Source: Thermodesulfobacteriota bacterium (lineage in GTDB: Bacteria > Desulfobacterota > Dissulfuribacteria > Dissulfuribacterales > QOAL01). From it: a stretch of 55,217 nt of DNA. The notes beneath the pieces are model-generated. The model worked only from the letters and a program-made list of their open reading frames with translations, was not told where the DNA came from and searched no databases. Location of the stretch: the NCBI GenBank assembly GCA_013154175.1, contig JAADCZ010000064.1:1-55217 (forward strand), given 5' to 3'. The translations under genes were made by a program, and so were the position numbers. Shown here in pieces: positions 1 through 8,708 of this stretch; the stretch's first letter is position 1, and each line of letters opens with the position of its first letter.

Positions 1-2
1 CC

Positions 3-704
3 CTTTCATCCCAACTTCTAAAGGTGGCAAATTGTGCAGCCTACTATCCTGCAAGCCGAATAAACACAGTTCACAGGGCCATAGTCTTTCTCGGTTTTTC
101 AGAGGTGAGAAGCCTTGCCCTGAGCCTTAGCATATCGAGTGTTTTCAAGGGAACAAAGTCCAAGAGCGGATTTGACAGACAAAAGTTTTGGGAGCATTCA
201 ATTGCCACTGCAATGATAAGCCGAATCATTGCAGGAGAATTAGAACTAGAAGAAACCGACATTTACTTTACCTGCGGTCTGCTTCATGATTTGGGCCGTG
301 CGGTCATGGACATCAGTTTTCCCATGGAATGGCAGAAAATACAAGGCTTTGCAGAAAAACATGAATGTTCCTTAATAGCCGCAGAACGACAATTTGGCTT
401 TCCACACAACGTCATAGGTGCCTGGCTTGCCAAAAACTGGGAGCTCCCCCCCGTATACCCAAAGGTGATTGCCAGTCATCATATTCGTCCCGGGCACCCC
501 CATTTCAATATGGATGGAGCAATCATTCAACTAGCAGATCACCTGAGTCACGAACTGGGCATTGGCCTCAATATGGCCCCTAGTTGTAATAAAGTGGTAT
601 TGGCAAACTACTTGGGGCTTGGGCAAGAAAAAATAGAATTTTTAGAAGAACACATAAAAAAAATTGGCGAAATAGCCGAAGCCATATCCACAGGAATGCT
701 TTAA
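3..704 (+). CDS. HDOD domain protein, 5' end cut by window edge
   Basis: The reading frame is open to the left edge, so the true start lies outside the window; a GTG at position 24 is only an internal codon. The first visible residues (LSSQLLKVANCAAYYP) match the HDOD pattern for the helix that precedes the conserved Ala-Asn, followed by a linker and the segment AIVFLGFSEVRSLALSLSI. Further in, GLLHDLGRAVMD and ASHHI keep the HD-like histidine and aspartate positions. HDOD proteins are signalling or regulatory modules related to HD phosphohydrolases and usually lack proven catalysis. It closely resembles the HDOD protein at 22909-23793. It converges on the REC-PAS-HisKA gene, whose stop lies 4 bases away. 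Confidence 0.85.
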   Translation, partial: LSSQLLKVANCAAYYPASRINTVHRAIVFLGFSEVRSLALSLSISSVFKGTKSKSGFDRQKFWEHSIATAMISRIIAGELELEETDIYFTCGLLHDLGRAVMDISFPMEWQKIQGFAEKHECSLIAAERQFGFPHNVIGAWLAKNWELPPVYPKVIASHHIRPGHPHFNMDGAIIQLADHLSHELGIGLNMAPSCNKVVLANYLGLGQEKIEFLEEHIKKIGEIAEAISTGML

Positions 705-708
705 AAAT

Positions 709-1683
709 CTATTCTGCAGCGCGCTGCAAATCTATAATTCCATCAGTACCTGGGTAATCCTTCTTTGCATACCGGGTTATATCCGTAAGCTTGTGTACGA
801 GCTCGCCAAGGTATTCCACCTGCTTTTCAAGCCTAGATAGAGACTTTTTATCAAGAGAGGGGCTTGAACGCAAAAGTTCGCAGTTTAATAAAATGGCCTG
901 TAGTGGCTGACTAAACTCATGGGCAACAGCCCCTGCCATCTCAACGATGCCTTCGAGGCGCTGTTGATCCAAAAGTGCCTCCTGAGCCTGCTTCAACTCT
1001 GTGATATCAAGTATCAGTACGGCTATCTCAGACCCTTCAGGCCTTTTGGCAGAGGAAATAAGGAACCACTTGCCAGTACCCTCGTCATAGTACTCAAAGT
1101 TGCCCTTTCTGTCCCTTGCCACCAGATTTTTTATTAGTTCATCATCAAAGGGCAACTTGGGAGTTCCTATTTGCTGAATGAGATTTAATAACTCTCCGGC
1201 AGACTTGTTGGCCCACTGGATGTTACCCTCTAGATCAATAATTATGAGCCCGGCTCCAATTCTTGATATAACCTTTCCCCATAGCTCCCTTTCGAGGCTG
1301 ACCCTTCTCTCGATACTGCTTATCTCAACTGCCCGCTGAATAATATCCTTGAGCTCATTTGCATCCACAGGCTTTTCCAAATAGGAAAAGGCACCCTTTT
1401 TCATGGAAATGACTGCATCGTCCACCTTTCCATATGCAGTCATAATTATCACAGGCGTAAAGGGAGCAAGCTCCTTTATTCGCGTCAAAAGCTCCACACC
1501 CTTGAGTCCATCCATGCGCTGATCAGTAAGTACCAGATCAAAGTCCCCCTCCTTAAACAGATCGAGGGCCTTAAGGGGGTTGTCACATGCGGTAACATTA
1601 AGCCCCATGAGCTCAAGGCGCATCTTCAACACGGTCAGGATATTATAATCATCATCAACCAATAATATTTTCTTAGGAGCCAT
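709..1683 (-). CDS. Response regulator with PAS and HisKA domains but no ATPase domain
   Basis: A 324-residue protein with three modules. Residues 1-125 form a canonical receiver with Asp54 (VLTDQRMDG) as predicted phospho-acceptor and Lys104 (LEKPVD). Residues about 135-230 form a PAS domain. Residues about 245-310 form a HisKA dimerisation helix pair with an H-box around His255 (AHEFSQPLQ). The protein stops soon after the HisKA helices, so the HATPase domain needed for autophosphorylation is absent, and no remnant is visible downstream, where the opposite strand carries the HDOD gene. It may act as a phospho-acceptor or dimerisation scaffold for another kinase; this is inference. The start ATG follows an AAGGG ribosome site. 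Confidence 0.85.
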   Translation of the reverse strand: MAPKKILLVDDDYNILTVLKMRLELMGLNVTACDNPLKALDLFKEGDFDLVLTDQRMDGLKGVELLTRIKELAPFTPVIIMTAYGKVDDAVISMKKGAFSYLEKPVDANELKDIIQRAVEISSIERRVSLERELWGKVISRIGAGLIIIDLEGNIQWANKSAGELLNLIQQIGTPKLPFDDELIKNLVARDRKGNFEYYDEGTGKWFLISSAKRPEGSEIAVLILDITELKQAQEALLDQQRLEGIVEMAGAVAHEFSQPLQAILLNCELLRSSPSLDKKSLSRLEKQVEYLGELVHKLTDITRYAKKDYPGTDGIIDLQRAAE

Positions 1684-1756
1684 GTTATATTTCCCTTATT
1701 AGATTGACTCTCGGCCGATAAAAAAGACTGCAAACCCTATACCTTAATGAAAAAAA

Positions 1757-2656
1757 ATGGAATCTGCAAATCCTAAGTTTCTCGAAAAGATAGTGAGGAA
1801 ACTCGCCATAGAAATTGGTCCTAGGCCCCTTAGACAGCCAGAAAAACTCTCAAGGGCAAGGGACTTCATCCAGGAGACCTTTAAAGGGCTGGGGCTCGTA
1901 ACCCATCTTCAATCCGTCATTTATAAGGGAACGGAATATCACAACGTACTGGCGTCCATCCCTGGGGTTAACCCCTTGGAGCTTCAAACTGAGCCAACCT
2001 TGGTGGTTGGCGCCCACTATGATACAGTTGCCTCCTCTCCCGGTGCAGACGACAACGCAAGCGCCGTGGCAGCACTTATCTCCTCTGCCTCAATGGCTGC
2101 CAAGATGAATTTATCCAACGTGGTATTTGCCGCCTTTTGTATGGAAGAGCCTCCAGTTTTTCGCACCAAAAATATGGGAAGTTATTGGTATGCCAGGCAC
2201 TTAAAGAGGATTGGGCAAAAACTCATTGGAATGATTTGCCTTGAAATGGTTGGTTACTTCTCTGATAAGCCTGGAAGTCAAAAGTACCCTTTTCCGTTAA
2301 TGAACAAGATGTATCCAGACAGGGGAAACTTCATTGCCATTGTGGGAAATGTAAAATCGCGCGCCTTTACCCAAAGACTCAAGGGGCTTTTTCAAATGCA
2401 CTGTAAGGTTCCAGTGGAAAGCCTCAATGCCCCGGCCTTAATGATTGGCATCGACTTTTCCGACCACTGGGCCTTTCAAAAACATGGCTTTAATGCTGTA
2501 ATGATTACAGATACCGCCTTTTACAGAAACCCACATTACCACAGGCCAACTGACACTCCTGCCACACTGGACTATGTGAAAATGGCACAAATTGTTGACG
2601 GTCTTACCCTGTCAATACGTCAAATTTGCACTGATTTTAATCCCGATGCCAGGTGA
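1757..2656 (+). CDS. M28 family zinc peptidase
   Basis: A 299-residue protein with the M28 metallopeptidase core: GAHYDT (first zinc ligand), GADDNASAV (bridging Asp), FCMEEPP (catalytic Glu pair), a further LEMVGY segment, and the late SDHWAF and HYHRPTDT stretches that supply the remaining ligands. No signal peptide or transmembrane segment is seen, so a cytoplasmic aminopeptidase-like role is likely; the substrate is unknown. The ATG has no clear Shine-Dalgarno sequence. It is transcribed divergently from the REC-PAS-HisKA gene, and its last 20 bases overlap the 3' end of the convergent zinc-ribbon gene. Confidence 0.85.
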   Translation: MESANPKFLEKIVRKLAIEIGPRPLRQPEKLSRARDFIQETFKGLGLVTHLQSVIYKGTEYHNVLASIPGVNPLELQTEPTLVVGAHYDTVASSPGADDNASAVAALISSASMAAKMNLSNVVFAAFCMEEPPVFRTKNMGSYWYARHLKRIGQKLIGMICLEMVGYFSDKPGSQKYPFPLMNKMYPDRGNFIAIVGNVKSRAFTQRLKGLFQMHCKVPVESLNAPALMIGIDFSDHWAFQKHGFNAVMITDTAFYRNPHYHRPTDTPATLDYVKMAQIVDGLTLSIRQICTDFNPDAR

Positions 2657-3125
2657 TCCTTACACTTTTTTCCCCATCTGGATATTCGAGCTGATAATCC
2701 CCCTGATATGAGCGCCTTATGGCCTCTCCTATCCTCTTGGCCAGGTGGATTCCAGTTGTGTGGATCTCAATGATGTCGCCATCTTGATGAATATCCATTA
2801 TCCGTTCAAGTGGATGCAAGGCCTTTTCTGCCTTTTCCTCATTGCGTACTAGATTGAGAATTTCTTGGCCATGACTTTTTAGAAACCTGCCTGAAAGCAC
2901 TATGTTGCCAGCAGGCATTTTCTCTTTGATCCTCCTGCAGGCAGGGCAAAGCACCCTGTTCGCCTTCTGGGGCTTCTCTTCCATCCATACCCATCGCCCT
3001 CCAGTAAAAACAGCTCCGCAACTGGTGCAAACTGTAGGCTCTGGAAACTTTTCCTTTATTTGATAAGGATCACGACGTTTCTCTTTAACGAGCCTATCTA
3101 GCCTGCCAAACTTGCCTTTGTCCAT
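2637..3125 (-). CDS. Zinc-ribbon protein, BCAM0308-like
   Basis: A 162-residue protein of the conserved hypothetical type that I recognise as BCAM0308 family. The N-terminal third has two Cys pairs, CTSCGA and CPACRR, separated by about 30 residues, which form a zinc ribbon resembling that of archaeal NMD3. The C-terminal part is a mixed alpha/beta segment rich in charged residues. The ATG at 3125 is chosen because GGGAGG lies about five bases upstream; an in-frame GTG six bases earlier overlaps that ribosome site. Function is unknown; RNA or ribosome association is a guess from the ribbon. Confidence 0.7.
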   Translation of the reverse strand: MDKGKFGRLDRLVKEKRRDPYQIKEKFPEPTVCTSCGAVFTGGRWVWMEEKPQKANRVLCPACRRIKEKMPAGNIVLSGRFLKSHGQEILNLVRNEEKAEKALHPLERIMDIHQDGDIIEIHTTGIHLAKRIGEAIRRSYQGDYQLEYPDGEKSVRITWHRD

Positions 3126-3238
3126 ATACACCTCCCTCAGGATTTTTAAATGGAGATAAGAGGAAAAAAATCATTGCCTTAAATTAAAGGTAGGCACTGA
3201 TTGTCTTGGTACAAGGGGGCCGTGGAAGGCCTGATACC

Positions 3239-3808
3239 CTAGTCTTTCTGATATGTGCCAATCAAAACCGCTTGACCAAGCACGTGTCCATTCATGGCCT
3301 TTTCCAATTGGGCTTTTGTAGGAAACTCCAAATCATTTAAAAAGGTATCCAGGGCATAGAGCTTGAAGAAATACCTGTGTCTGCCAATGGGAGGGCAAGG
3401 TCCGCCATATTCTGGGCGATGCCAGTCGTTTAGGCCAAATCGTACCGAGGGAGGTAGCTCCTTTGGAGTAACGGCCTCTGGAAGGGCATGAATGTCACCT
3501 GGAATATTGAACAAAATCCAGTGCACCCATGTCATTCTAGGATGGGCTGGATCAGGTGCATCTGGATCGTCCACGATCAAGGCAAAACTCTTGGTACCCT
3601 CTGGTGCACCACTCCATTCCAGAGGAGGAGATATATCCTGCCCCTGGCATGTGTACTTTTTGGGAATTTCTCCACCATTCTCGAATGCTTTTGACTTCAA
3701 CTCAAAGGCCATAACCCCCTCCCCAAGGCAAAAGCCTTGCAACACAATGAGACAAAGCAGAATTTTTACCATACTACAAAGACGGACTGAAATTTGTTTA
3801 TTTTTCAT
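3239..3808 (-). CDS. YbhB/YbcL family Raf kinase inhibitor-like (PEBP) protein, secreted
   Basis: A 189-residue protein with an N-terminal signal sequence (hydrophobic stretch about residues 13-32) followed by a full bacterial PEBP fold. Hallmarks are IPKKYTCQGQDISPPLEW near the start, DDPDAPDP, the WVHWILFNIP ligand-pocket segment, YGGPCPPIGRHRYFF and a C-terminal GQAVLIGTY. The family binds small anionic or phospholipid-like ligands; the physiological role in bacteria is poorly known. The signal peptide implies a periplasmic location. It appears monocistronic and is divergent from the DksA-type gene. Confidence 0.88.
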   Translation of the reverse strand: MKNKQISVRLCSMVKILLCLIVLQGFCLGEGVMAFELKSKAFENGGEIPKKYTCQGQDISPPLEWSGAPEGTKSFALIVDDPDAPDPAHPRMTWVHWILFNIPGDIHALPEAVTPKELPPSVRFGLNDWHRPEYGGPCPPIGRHRYFFKLYALDTFLNDLEFPTKAQLEKAMNGHVLGQAVLIGTYQKD

Positions 3809-3928
3809 AATAGACTATTCTATCAAATATTTTAATAAATTGAAGTTATCTTTGACTTGACCTATAACGAATAACTCTTAGCTTGTTTCACAAAACTTTT
3901 AAGGGAATGGACAAAACGGGAGGAAAAT

Positions 3929-4318
3929 ATGGCAAGAACCAGAAGACCACTTACTGATGAGGAAATACAAGAATTCAAAAATATGCTCTTGCAAAAGAAG
4001 GATGAGATATGGCAGGCCATCAGAGACGATTTAAAGTCTCGCGTCAGTGAAGAATACTACTCACTGATCAATGATGTTAATGATGAAGAGGACCTTGCCC
4101 AGATAGACCTTCAGGAAGAGGTAATCCTTGGGGTCTTGGAGGCACGAAAGAAGGAACTCGAGGCCATCGATCAGGCACTTTGGAGGATCGAACACGGAGA
4201 ATATGGTAGATGCCTCGAGTGTGAAGACTGGATTTGCATTGAAAGGCTCAAGGTCAGACCCTGGGCCATCTATTGTCGTGACTGCAAGGAACGCTTGGAA
4301 AGGCTGGGCAAGGTGTAA
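3929..4318 (+). CDS. DksA/TraR C4-type zinc finger protein
   Basis: A 129-residue protein with the DksA arrangement: an N-terminal helical region, a coiled-coil hairpin with an acidic tip (NDVNDEEDLAQ) and a C-terminal C4 zinc finger (CLECEDWICIERL, then YCRDC). The family binds in the RNA polymerase secondary channel and modulates initiation with ppGpp. All four cysteines are present, so it is of the metal-bound type. At 129 residues it is slightly shorter than E. coli DksA (151). The ATG follows GGGAGG with five bases of spacing. It converges with the glycosyltransferase gene, with 10 bases between the stop codons. Confidence 0.88.
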   Translation: MARTRRPLTDEEIQEFKNMLLQKKDEIWQAIRDDLKSRVSEEYYSLINDVNDEEDLAQIDLQEEVILGVLEARKKELEAIDQALWRIEHGEYGRCLECEDWICIERLKVRPWAIYCRDCKERLERLGKV

Positions 4319-4328
4319 CGCGCCTGCA

Positions 4329-5288
4329 TCACTTGCTTTGTTCCAGCCATTTTTGGAGCTGGCTGAAGGCAGCGGATTCATCTATGTTCTTCAAACAGGC
4401 CAGCTCCTCACATCTATTGTACATCTCACCGCAGGGGCTGCATGCAACGTGGCTTTGCAAAACAGACACGTTTCCGCAAATTGGCCTCCAAAGTCTCGGG
4501 TTTGTAGGGCCAAAATTCACCAAAGTCCTGGTTCCACACCAGGCAGCCAAATGAGTAACCCCGGAGTCATTTCCCCAAAAAACCCTTGTGCTCCCCAAGA
4601 GCTCTGACAGGGATTTCAAGTCAAAACAGTTGGCGATTTTCACCCTACCCTCCCATTTGAGGGCAAATTCCTCCACCCTTGGGGCAATCTCGCCCTCTGC
4701 CGGACCAAGGATGTAGCAGCACGTCATCTGGGGATGTCCCTCTAACACCTTGGTGGTGACCCTGAAAAAGATTTCCAGATCTATATTTTTTTTGGGGCTT
4801 CCACTGCCTGGATGCACTGCCAGGTCGAAAAGGCGTCTTTCCTCAAGGGGCTTTGCATATACAAAGGGTTGCAGATAGTCATTTATATCTTCATCCTCCA
4901 CACCAAGGAGGGATTTGACCTGGTTGAACTGAAACACGGAACAGTTGGTCTGGTCTGGACTTTCATCAACGGTAAAGACAACCGTTGCCTGTTTCTCAGC
5001 ATCGGGCATCATAAGGATTGTGGGCACGAGCCCCCTTCGCCTAGTGAACCACCATATGTCGTTAAAATAGTCCAGGTGGGGCGGTATGCTTCCAGAATAT
5101 AGTTGTGCAAAGGCGGCAGAATTGGTTGGAAAAACCGAAGAGACCTCGCCACTTGCCTTTAGGAACAGGCACCGTTCAGGTTCCCCGGCCAGAGTGAAAT
5201 CCCCACGATGTTTCCGCATTAGACGAAGGGCTGGAATGGATACGAGAAGGTCTCCCAAGGCACCCTGATTCACGACAATGGTACGCAT
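4329..5288 (-). CDS. Glycosyltransferase family 9 (heptosyltransferase-like)
   Basis: A 319-residue GT9 protein. The N-terminal VVNQGALGDLLVSIPALRLM is the classic ADP-heptose transferase start. The C-terminal nucleotide-sugar half has HPGSGSPKKN, ILGPAEGE, FWGNDSGVTHLAAWCGT and FGPTNPRLWRP. GT9 enzymes add heptose or related sugars to the lipopolysaccharide core at the inner membrane. The tail CSPCGEMYNRCEELACL is Cys-rich, as in several members of the family. No other lipopolysaccharide genes lie beside it, so the exact acceptor cannot be deduced. It is divergent from icd across a 203-base gap. Confidence 0.85.
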   Translation of the reverse strand: MRTIVVNQGALGDLLVSIPALRLMRKHRGDFTLAGEPERCLFLKASGEVSSVFPTNSAAFAQLYSGSIPPHLDYFNDIWWFTRRRGLVPTILMMPDAEKQATVVFTVDESPDQTNCSVFQFNQVKSLLGVEDEDINDYLQPFVYAKPLEERRLFDLAVHPGSGSPKKNIDLEIFFRVTTKVLEGHPQMTCCYILGPAEGEIAPRVEEFALKWEGRVKIANCFDLKSLSELLGSTRVFWGNDSGVTHLAAWCGTRTLVNFGPTNPRLWRPICGNVSVLQSHVACSPCGEMYNRCEELACLKNIDESAAFSQLQKWLEQSK

Positions 5289-5491
5289 ACTACCTCCTGA
5301 ACAACAAGATTTCTCTTAGATTGCTAAAATTTAGAAAAAAACATACATGAAGACAAAGCCAGGGAAAAACAGCTACAAATCTTCAATCAAATACGTTAGA
5401 GTGTCGGCCTCAAAGGGACAGCCAGATAATACTACCAAACCCTTTGCAAGGCCACAGAAACTACCCATTGAACTTAAGGAGGAAACAATAC

Positions 5492-6712
5492 ATGACAGGG
5501 GACAAAATTACCATAAACCCAGACGGTACCATCAATGTGCCAAACAAGCCCATTATTCCCTTCATCGAAGGGGACGGGATTGGTCCAGACATTTGGTATG
5601 CCACCCAGCTGGTTCTAGATGCTGCAGTTGAAAAGGCCTACGGTGGTGAGCGGGCCATTGTATGGAAGGAAATATATGCAGGTGAGAAGGCGAAGGAAAA
5701 GACAGGCGAATATCTGCCCCAGGAAACCCTTGATGCAATATCCGAATACGTTGTGGCCATAAAAGGGCCCCTCACGACTCCAGTTGGTGAGGGCATAAGG
5801 AGCCTCAACGTCACCCTTAGGCAGGTTTTGGACCTTTATGCATGCGTCAGGCCGGTACGCTACTTCAAGGGGGTTCCAAGCCCTGTAAAGAGGCCTGAAC
5901 TGGTGGATATGGTCATCTTCAGGGAAAATACCGAGGACGTTTACGCCGGTATCGAATGGCCTGCAGGAAGCCCCGAGGCCCAAAAGGTCATCGAGTTTCT
6001 CGAAAAGGAATTGAATGCAAAGATACGCCCAGACTCTGGAATAGGCATAAAGCCCATTAGCAAGACTGGAACATTCCGCCTCGTAAGAAAGGCCATCAAG
6101 TATGCCCTCGATAACAACAGGGATTCTGTCACCCTGGTACACAAGGGCAACATAATGAAATTTACAGAGGGGGCATTCAGAAACTGGGGCTATGAACTGG
6201 CTGAGACTGAATTTCCAGATGTAACCATCTCTGAAGACAGGCTCTGGAAGGAATATGACGGAAAGGTTCCTGAAGGAAAGATTGTCATCAAAGACAGGAT
6301 AGCCGATGCAATGTTCCAGCAGATCTTGTTGAGGCCTGCCGAATATAGCGTTCTCGCCATGCCCAACCTGAACGGGGACTATATGTCTGACGCCCTGGCT
6401 GCCCAGGTCGGTGGTTTGGGCATGGCTCCAGGGGCCAACATAGGAGATGGCGTGGCACTTTTCGAGGCCACCCACGGAACAGCCCCCAAATATACCGGGC
6501 TCGACAAGGTAAACCCAGGCTCCCTCATTCTCTCTGGCGCAATGATGCTCGAGTACCTGGGCTGGAACGAGGCAAAGGATCTGGTTCACAAGGGCCTTGA
6601 GAATGCCATTGCCAAAAAACGCGTGACCTACGACTTGGCCCGCCAGATACCAGATGCCACTGAAGTCAAATGTTCAGAGTTTGCTAAGAGCATCGTTGAC
6701 TCAATGGATTAA
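5492..6712 (+). CDS. icd: Isocitrate dehydrogenase, NADP-dependent
   Basis: A 406-residue protein close in length to E. coli Icd (416). Key motifs are [12 protein letters not shown] (nucleotide loop), SLNVTLRQ (the isocitrate-binding loop with the regulatory serine), [22 protein letters not shown], the metal-site stretch [12 protein letters not shown] and HGTAPKYTG. The Lys-Tyr of APKYTG corresponds to the pair that gives NADP specificity in E. coli Icd. It catalyses oxidative decarboxylation of isocitrate to 2-oxoglutarate. The ATG at 5492 is preferred over a 16-codon extension because AAGGAGG sits about nine bases upstream. comF begins at the very next base after the stop, implying co-transcription. 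Confidence 0.95.
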   Translation: MTGDKITINPDGTINVPNKPIIPFIEGDGIGPDIWYATQLVLDAAVEKAYGGERAIVWKEIYAGEKAKEKTGEYLPQETLDAISEYVVAIKGPLTTPVGEGIRSLNVTLRQVLDLYACVRPVRYFKGVPSPVKRPELVDMVIFRENTEDVYAGIEWPAGSPEAQKVIEFLEKELNAKIRPDSGIGIKPISKTGTFRLVRKAIKYALDNNRDSVTLVHKGNIMKFTEGAFRNWGYELAETEFPDVTISEDRLWKEYDGKVPEGKIVIKDRIADAMFQQILLRPAEYSVLAMPNLNGDYMSDALAAQVGGLGMAPGANIGDGVALFEATHGTAPKYTGLDKVNPGSLILSGAMMLEYLGWNEAKDLVHKGLENAIAKKRVTYDLARQIPDATEVKCSEFAKSIVDSMD

Positions 6713-7513
6713 ATGCTAGATATAGACACAATAGGCTGGCCTGGTAGCCTTAAGGGTGTACTGGGCCAGCTACTGGACCTTGCCTTCCCGCCCCTATGCC
6801 CAGTCTGCTCGTCTCCCCTGCCAATCCCTTCTAGCAACCTGCTGTGCCCCGCTTGCCTTGCCCACGTCAAGGCCATCAGGGGCCCAATCTGTACCAGGTG
6901 CGGTATTCCGTTCGAGACTTCAAAAGGCCCTGACCATTTGTGTTGGCGCTGCATCGACCAGACCGGTGGCCTCGATTGGACCAGGTCCCTCTTTGAATAT
7001 CACTCAACTGTTTCAACCCTTATAAAGGGCCTTAAATTCCTTGGCGACAAGTCTTGCCTCAAGGCCTTGACATGGATTTCAAGGCCCGTACTAAATGAAA
7101 GCCTTGCACGCCTGTCACTAAAGATCCACGAGGGTACGTGCATAATCCCAGTGCCCCTGCATCCATCGAGGCTTAGGGACAGAACGTTCAATCAGTCTCT
7201 GCTCCTTGCAAGAAAGCTCTTTCCAGGCTTCCAGGTAAAAAACCATCTGGTCATGCGTGTACGGAACAATCCGCCCCAGACAGGCCTTTCAGCTAAACTG
7301 AGAAGACAAAATGTAAAGGGCGTCTTCGCCGTTTCATCGAAGAAGTCCATGGAGAATTACAGCAGATTCATTATCGTGGATGATGTCATGACAACTGGAA
7401 GCACCCTTGAGGAGATGGCCAGGGTACTTAAAAGAGAAGGTGCCCAAAACGTGGGCGCGATTACGGTTGCCCGTTCAATTCCTGCTATTTCAACCAGCTC
7501 CACCTCCCCCTGA
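6713..7513 (+). CDS. ComF family phosphoribosyltransferase-like protein
   Basis: A 266-residue ComF/GntX-type protein. The N-terminus has a zinc-binding region with cysteine pairs CPVC, CPAC, CTRC and CWRC. The C-terminus is a type I phosphoribosyltransferase fold with the PRPP loop FIIVDDVMTTGSTLEEM. The middle holds IPVPLHPSRLRDRTFNQS, typical of the family. ComF proteins assist uptake or processing of single-stranded DNA in competent bacteria, but many non-competent species carry one. Its ATG directly abuts the icd TAA, suggesting translational coupling. The last 29 bases overlap the end of the convergent binding-protein gene. Confidence 0.88.
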   Translation: MLDIDTIGWPGSLKGVLGQLLDLAFPPLCPVCSSPLPIPSSNLLCPACLAHVKAIRGPICTRCGIPFETSKGPDHLCWRCIDQTGGLDWTRSLFEYHSTVSTLIKGLKFLGDKSCLKALTWISRPVLNESLARLSLKIHEGTCIIPVPLHPSRLRDRTFNQSLLLARKLFPGFQVKNHLVMRVRNNPPQTGLSAKLRRQNVKGVFAVSSKKSMENYSRFIIVDDVMTTGSTLEEMARVLKREGAQNVGAITVARSIPAISTSSTSP

Positions 7514-8678
7514 AGTAGCGGAGCAAAAGAAGGGATTTGGGGTCGAGGCCCGAGTGATCCCTCTTATCAAAACTGAATCTTCCCATCACACCCCAGTAGG
7601 ATTTTATCCGCCCCTCAAGGACGGACCTTAGATAAGAACGCCCTCGAATGCCTCCCTTTTTGAGGGCCAATGCAATTATGTGTGCTGCATCCCAGGCCTG
7701 GGCGGCAGCTAGCTTTGCATCGAACTTCATGGCAGCGAGCTCACTGCCCCACCTCGCCAAAAAGTTTCTTGCACCAAAGGAGAGGCCTTTTTGCAGGCCC
7801 ACTGGCGCAAGGGGAGCTGGAATAGCCACCAAAAACAGGCCATACATGTCATTTGCTCCCTGAAAAGCCCCAAAGTCCAGGAGGGTATGGGATATGGCCA
7901 CGGGAGTATCTGCCCTTGAAAGCTCTGGGAATATCAGAGACTTGGCCTGACTGTCTGCCCATAATAGGGCAACGTCTGGGTCACACCGGTTCATATATGA
8001 AATTTTGCGACTGATGTCCTCACTATTGAGATTAAACCCTTCGGCACAAGTGACCCTGAGCCCATACTCGGGCGCATACCCCCTTATCCATAAGAAAAGC
8101 TCCTTGTAAAAGTTTCCCGCCTGAACAACCACCCCAATGCTTCTGTACCCTCTCCTTCTGAATATGGAGAAAAGGGCCTTGAGCTCTGAAGCAAAGTTTT
8201 CCGTAACGGAAAAGGTCCATCTCGTTTTGATGCCTGAAAAGGTAAGTACCGGGCTTGTCCCCGCGATTAGCACCAGGGGAATATGCTTGTTCTCTGCAAA
8301 TCTTCTAAGGGTCAAACAGTTACCAGGCGAGGTGGGCCCAACGAGTACTATGGCGCCTTCGTCCAAGAGCTGATAGGCCCCTGACAAAAGTCGAGTCTCA
8401 TCAGAAGCTGTATCAAAAACAATTACTTCTAGACTCCTGCCCCCTACACCTCCCTGGAGATTTATCTCTTCAACAGCATATTGAAGGGACTTGTATGCGG
8501 CTGTTCCCTCATTACTGAGGGGGCCGGACAAATCTAAAAGGGCGCCTATCTTGACAACAGGCAACACCTGGGTTTCAGCCAACGAAAACTCTGGCAAAAT
8601 CAGCAGAAAGGCTGCCAACACCCAGAAGATAATGAGATTACGTAATAATTTTGAATAGTTCCCCAATAACCCGTTCAT
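7485..8678 (-). CDS. ABC-type branched-chain amino acid substrate-binding protein
   Basis: A periplasmic binding protein of the LivJ/LivK (type 1) family, about 397 residues. After a signal peptide ending near PEFSLAETQ comes VVKIGALLDLSGPLSNEGTA, the usual first strand and ligand loop, then VNLQGGVGGRSLEVIVFD and VLVGPTSPGNCLTL. No permease or ATPase genes adjoin it, so it may serve a distant transporter or act as a sensor or lipid-asymmetry partner. An ATG at 8678 gives a compact signal peptide; a TTG at 8705 would extend it nine codons, and neither has a strong ribosome site. It lies just downstream of cpoB and is probably in the tolB operon. Confidence 0.83.
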   Translation of the reverse strand: MNGLLGNYSKLLRNLIIFWVLAAFLLILPEFSLAETQVLPVVKIGALLDLSGPLSNEGTAAYKSLQYAVEEINLQGGVGGRSLEVIVFDTASDETRLLSGAYQLLDEGAIVLVGPTSPGNCLTLRRFAENKHIPLVLIAGTSPVLTFSGIKTRWTFSVTENFASELKALFSIFRRRGYRSIGVVVQAGNFYKELFLWIRGYAPEYGLRVTCAEGFNLNSEDISRKISYMNRCDPDVALLWADSQAKSLIFPELSRADTPVAISHTLLDFGAFQGANDMYGLFLVAIPAPLAPVGLQKGLSFGARNFLARWGSELAAMKFDAKLAAAQAWDAAHIIALALKKGGIRGRSYLRSVLEGRIKSYWGVMGRFSFDKRDHSGLDPKSLLLLRYFRGRWSWLK

Positions 8679-8708
8679 TGAAAAAATTTTTTGCCAAGAG
8701 ACCAATCT

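Noticed and set aside
5347..5631. Open frame of 94 codons overlapping the icd start
   Set aside because: It is out of frame with icd, includes the icd ribosome site and reads into icd coding sequence; no independent support.
5615..6589. Open frame of 324 codons antisense to icd
   Set aside because: It mirrors icd entirely, has no family likeness and no ribosome site, and the icd protein on the other strand is certain.
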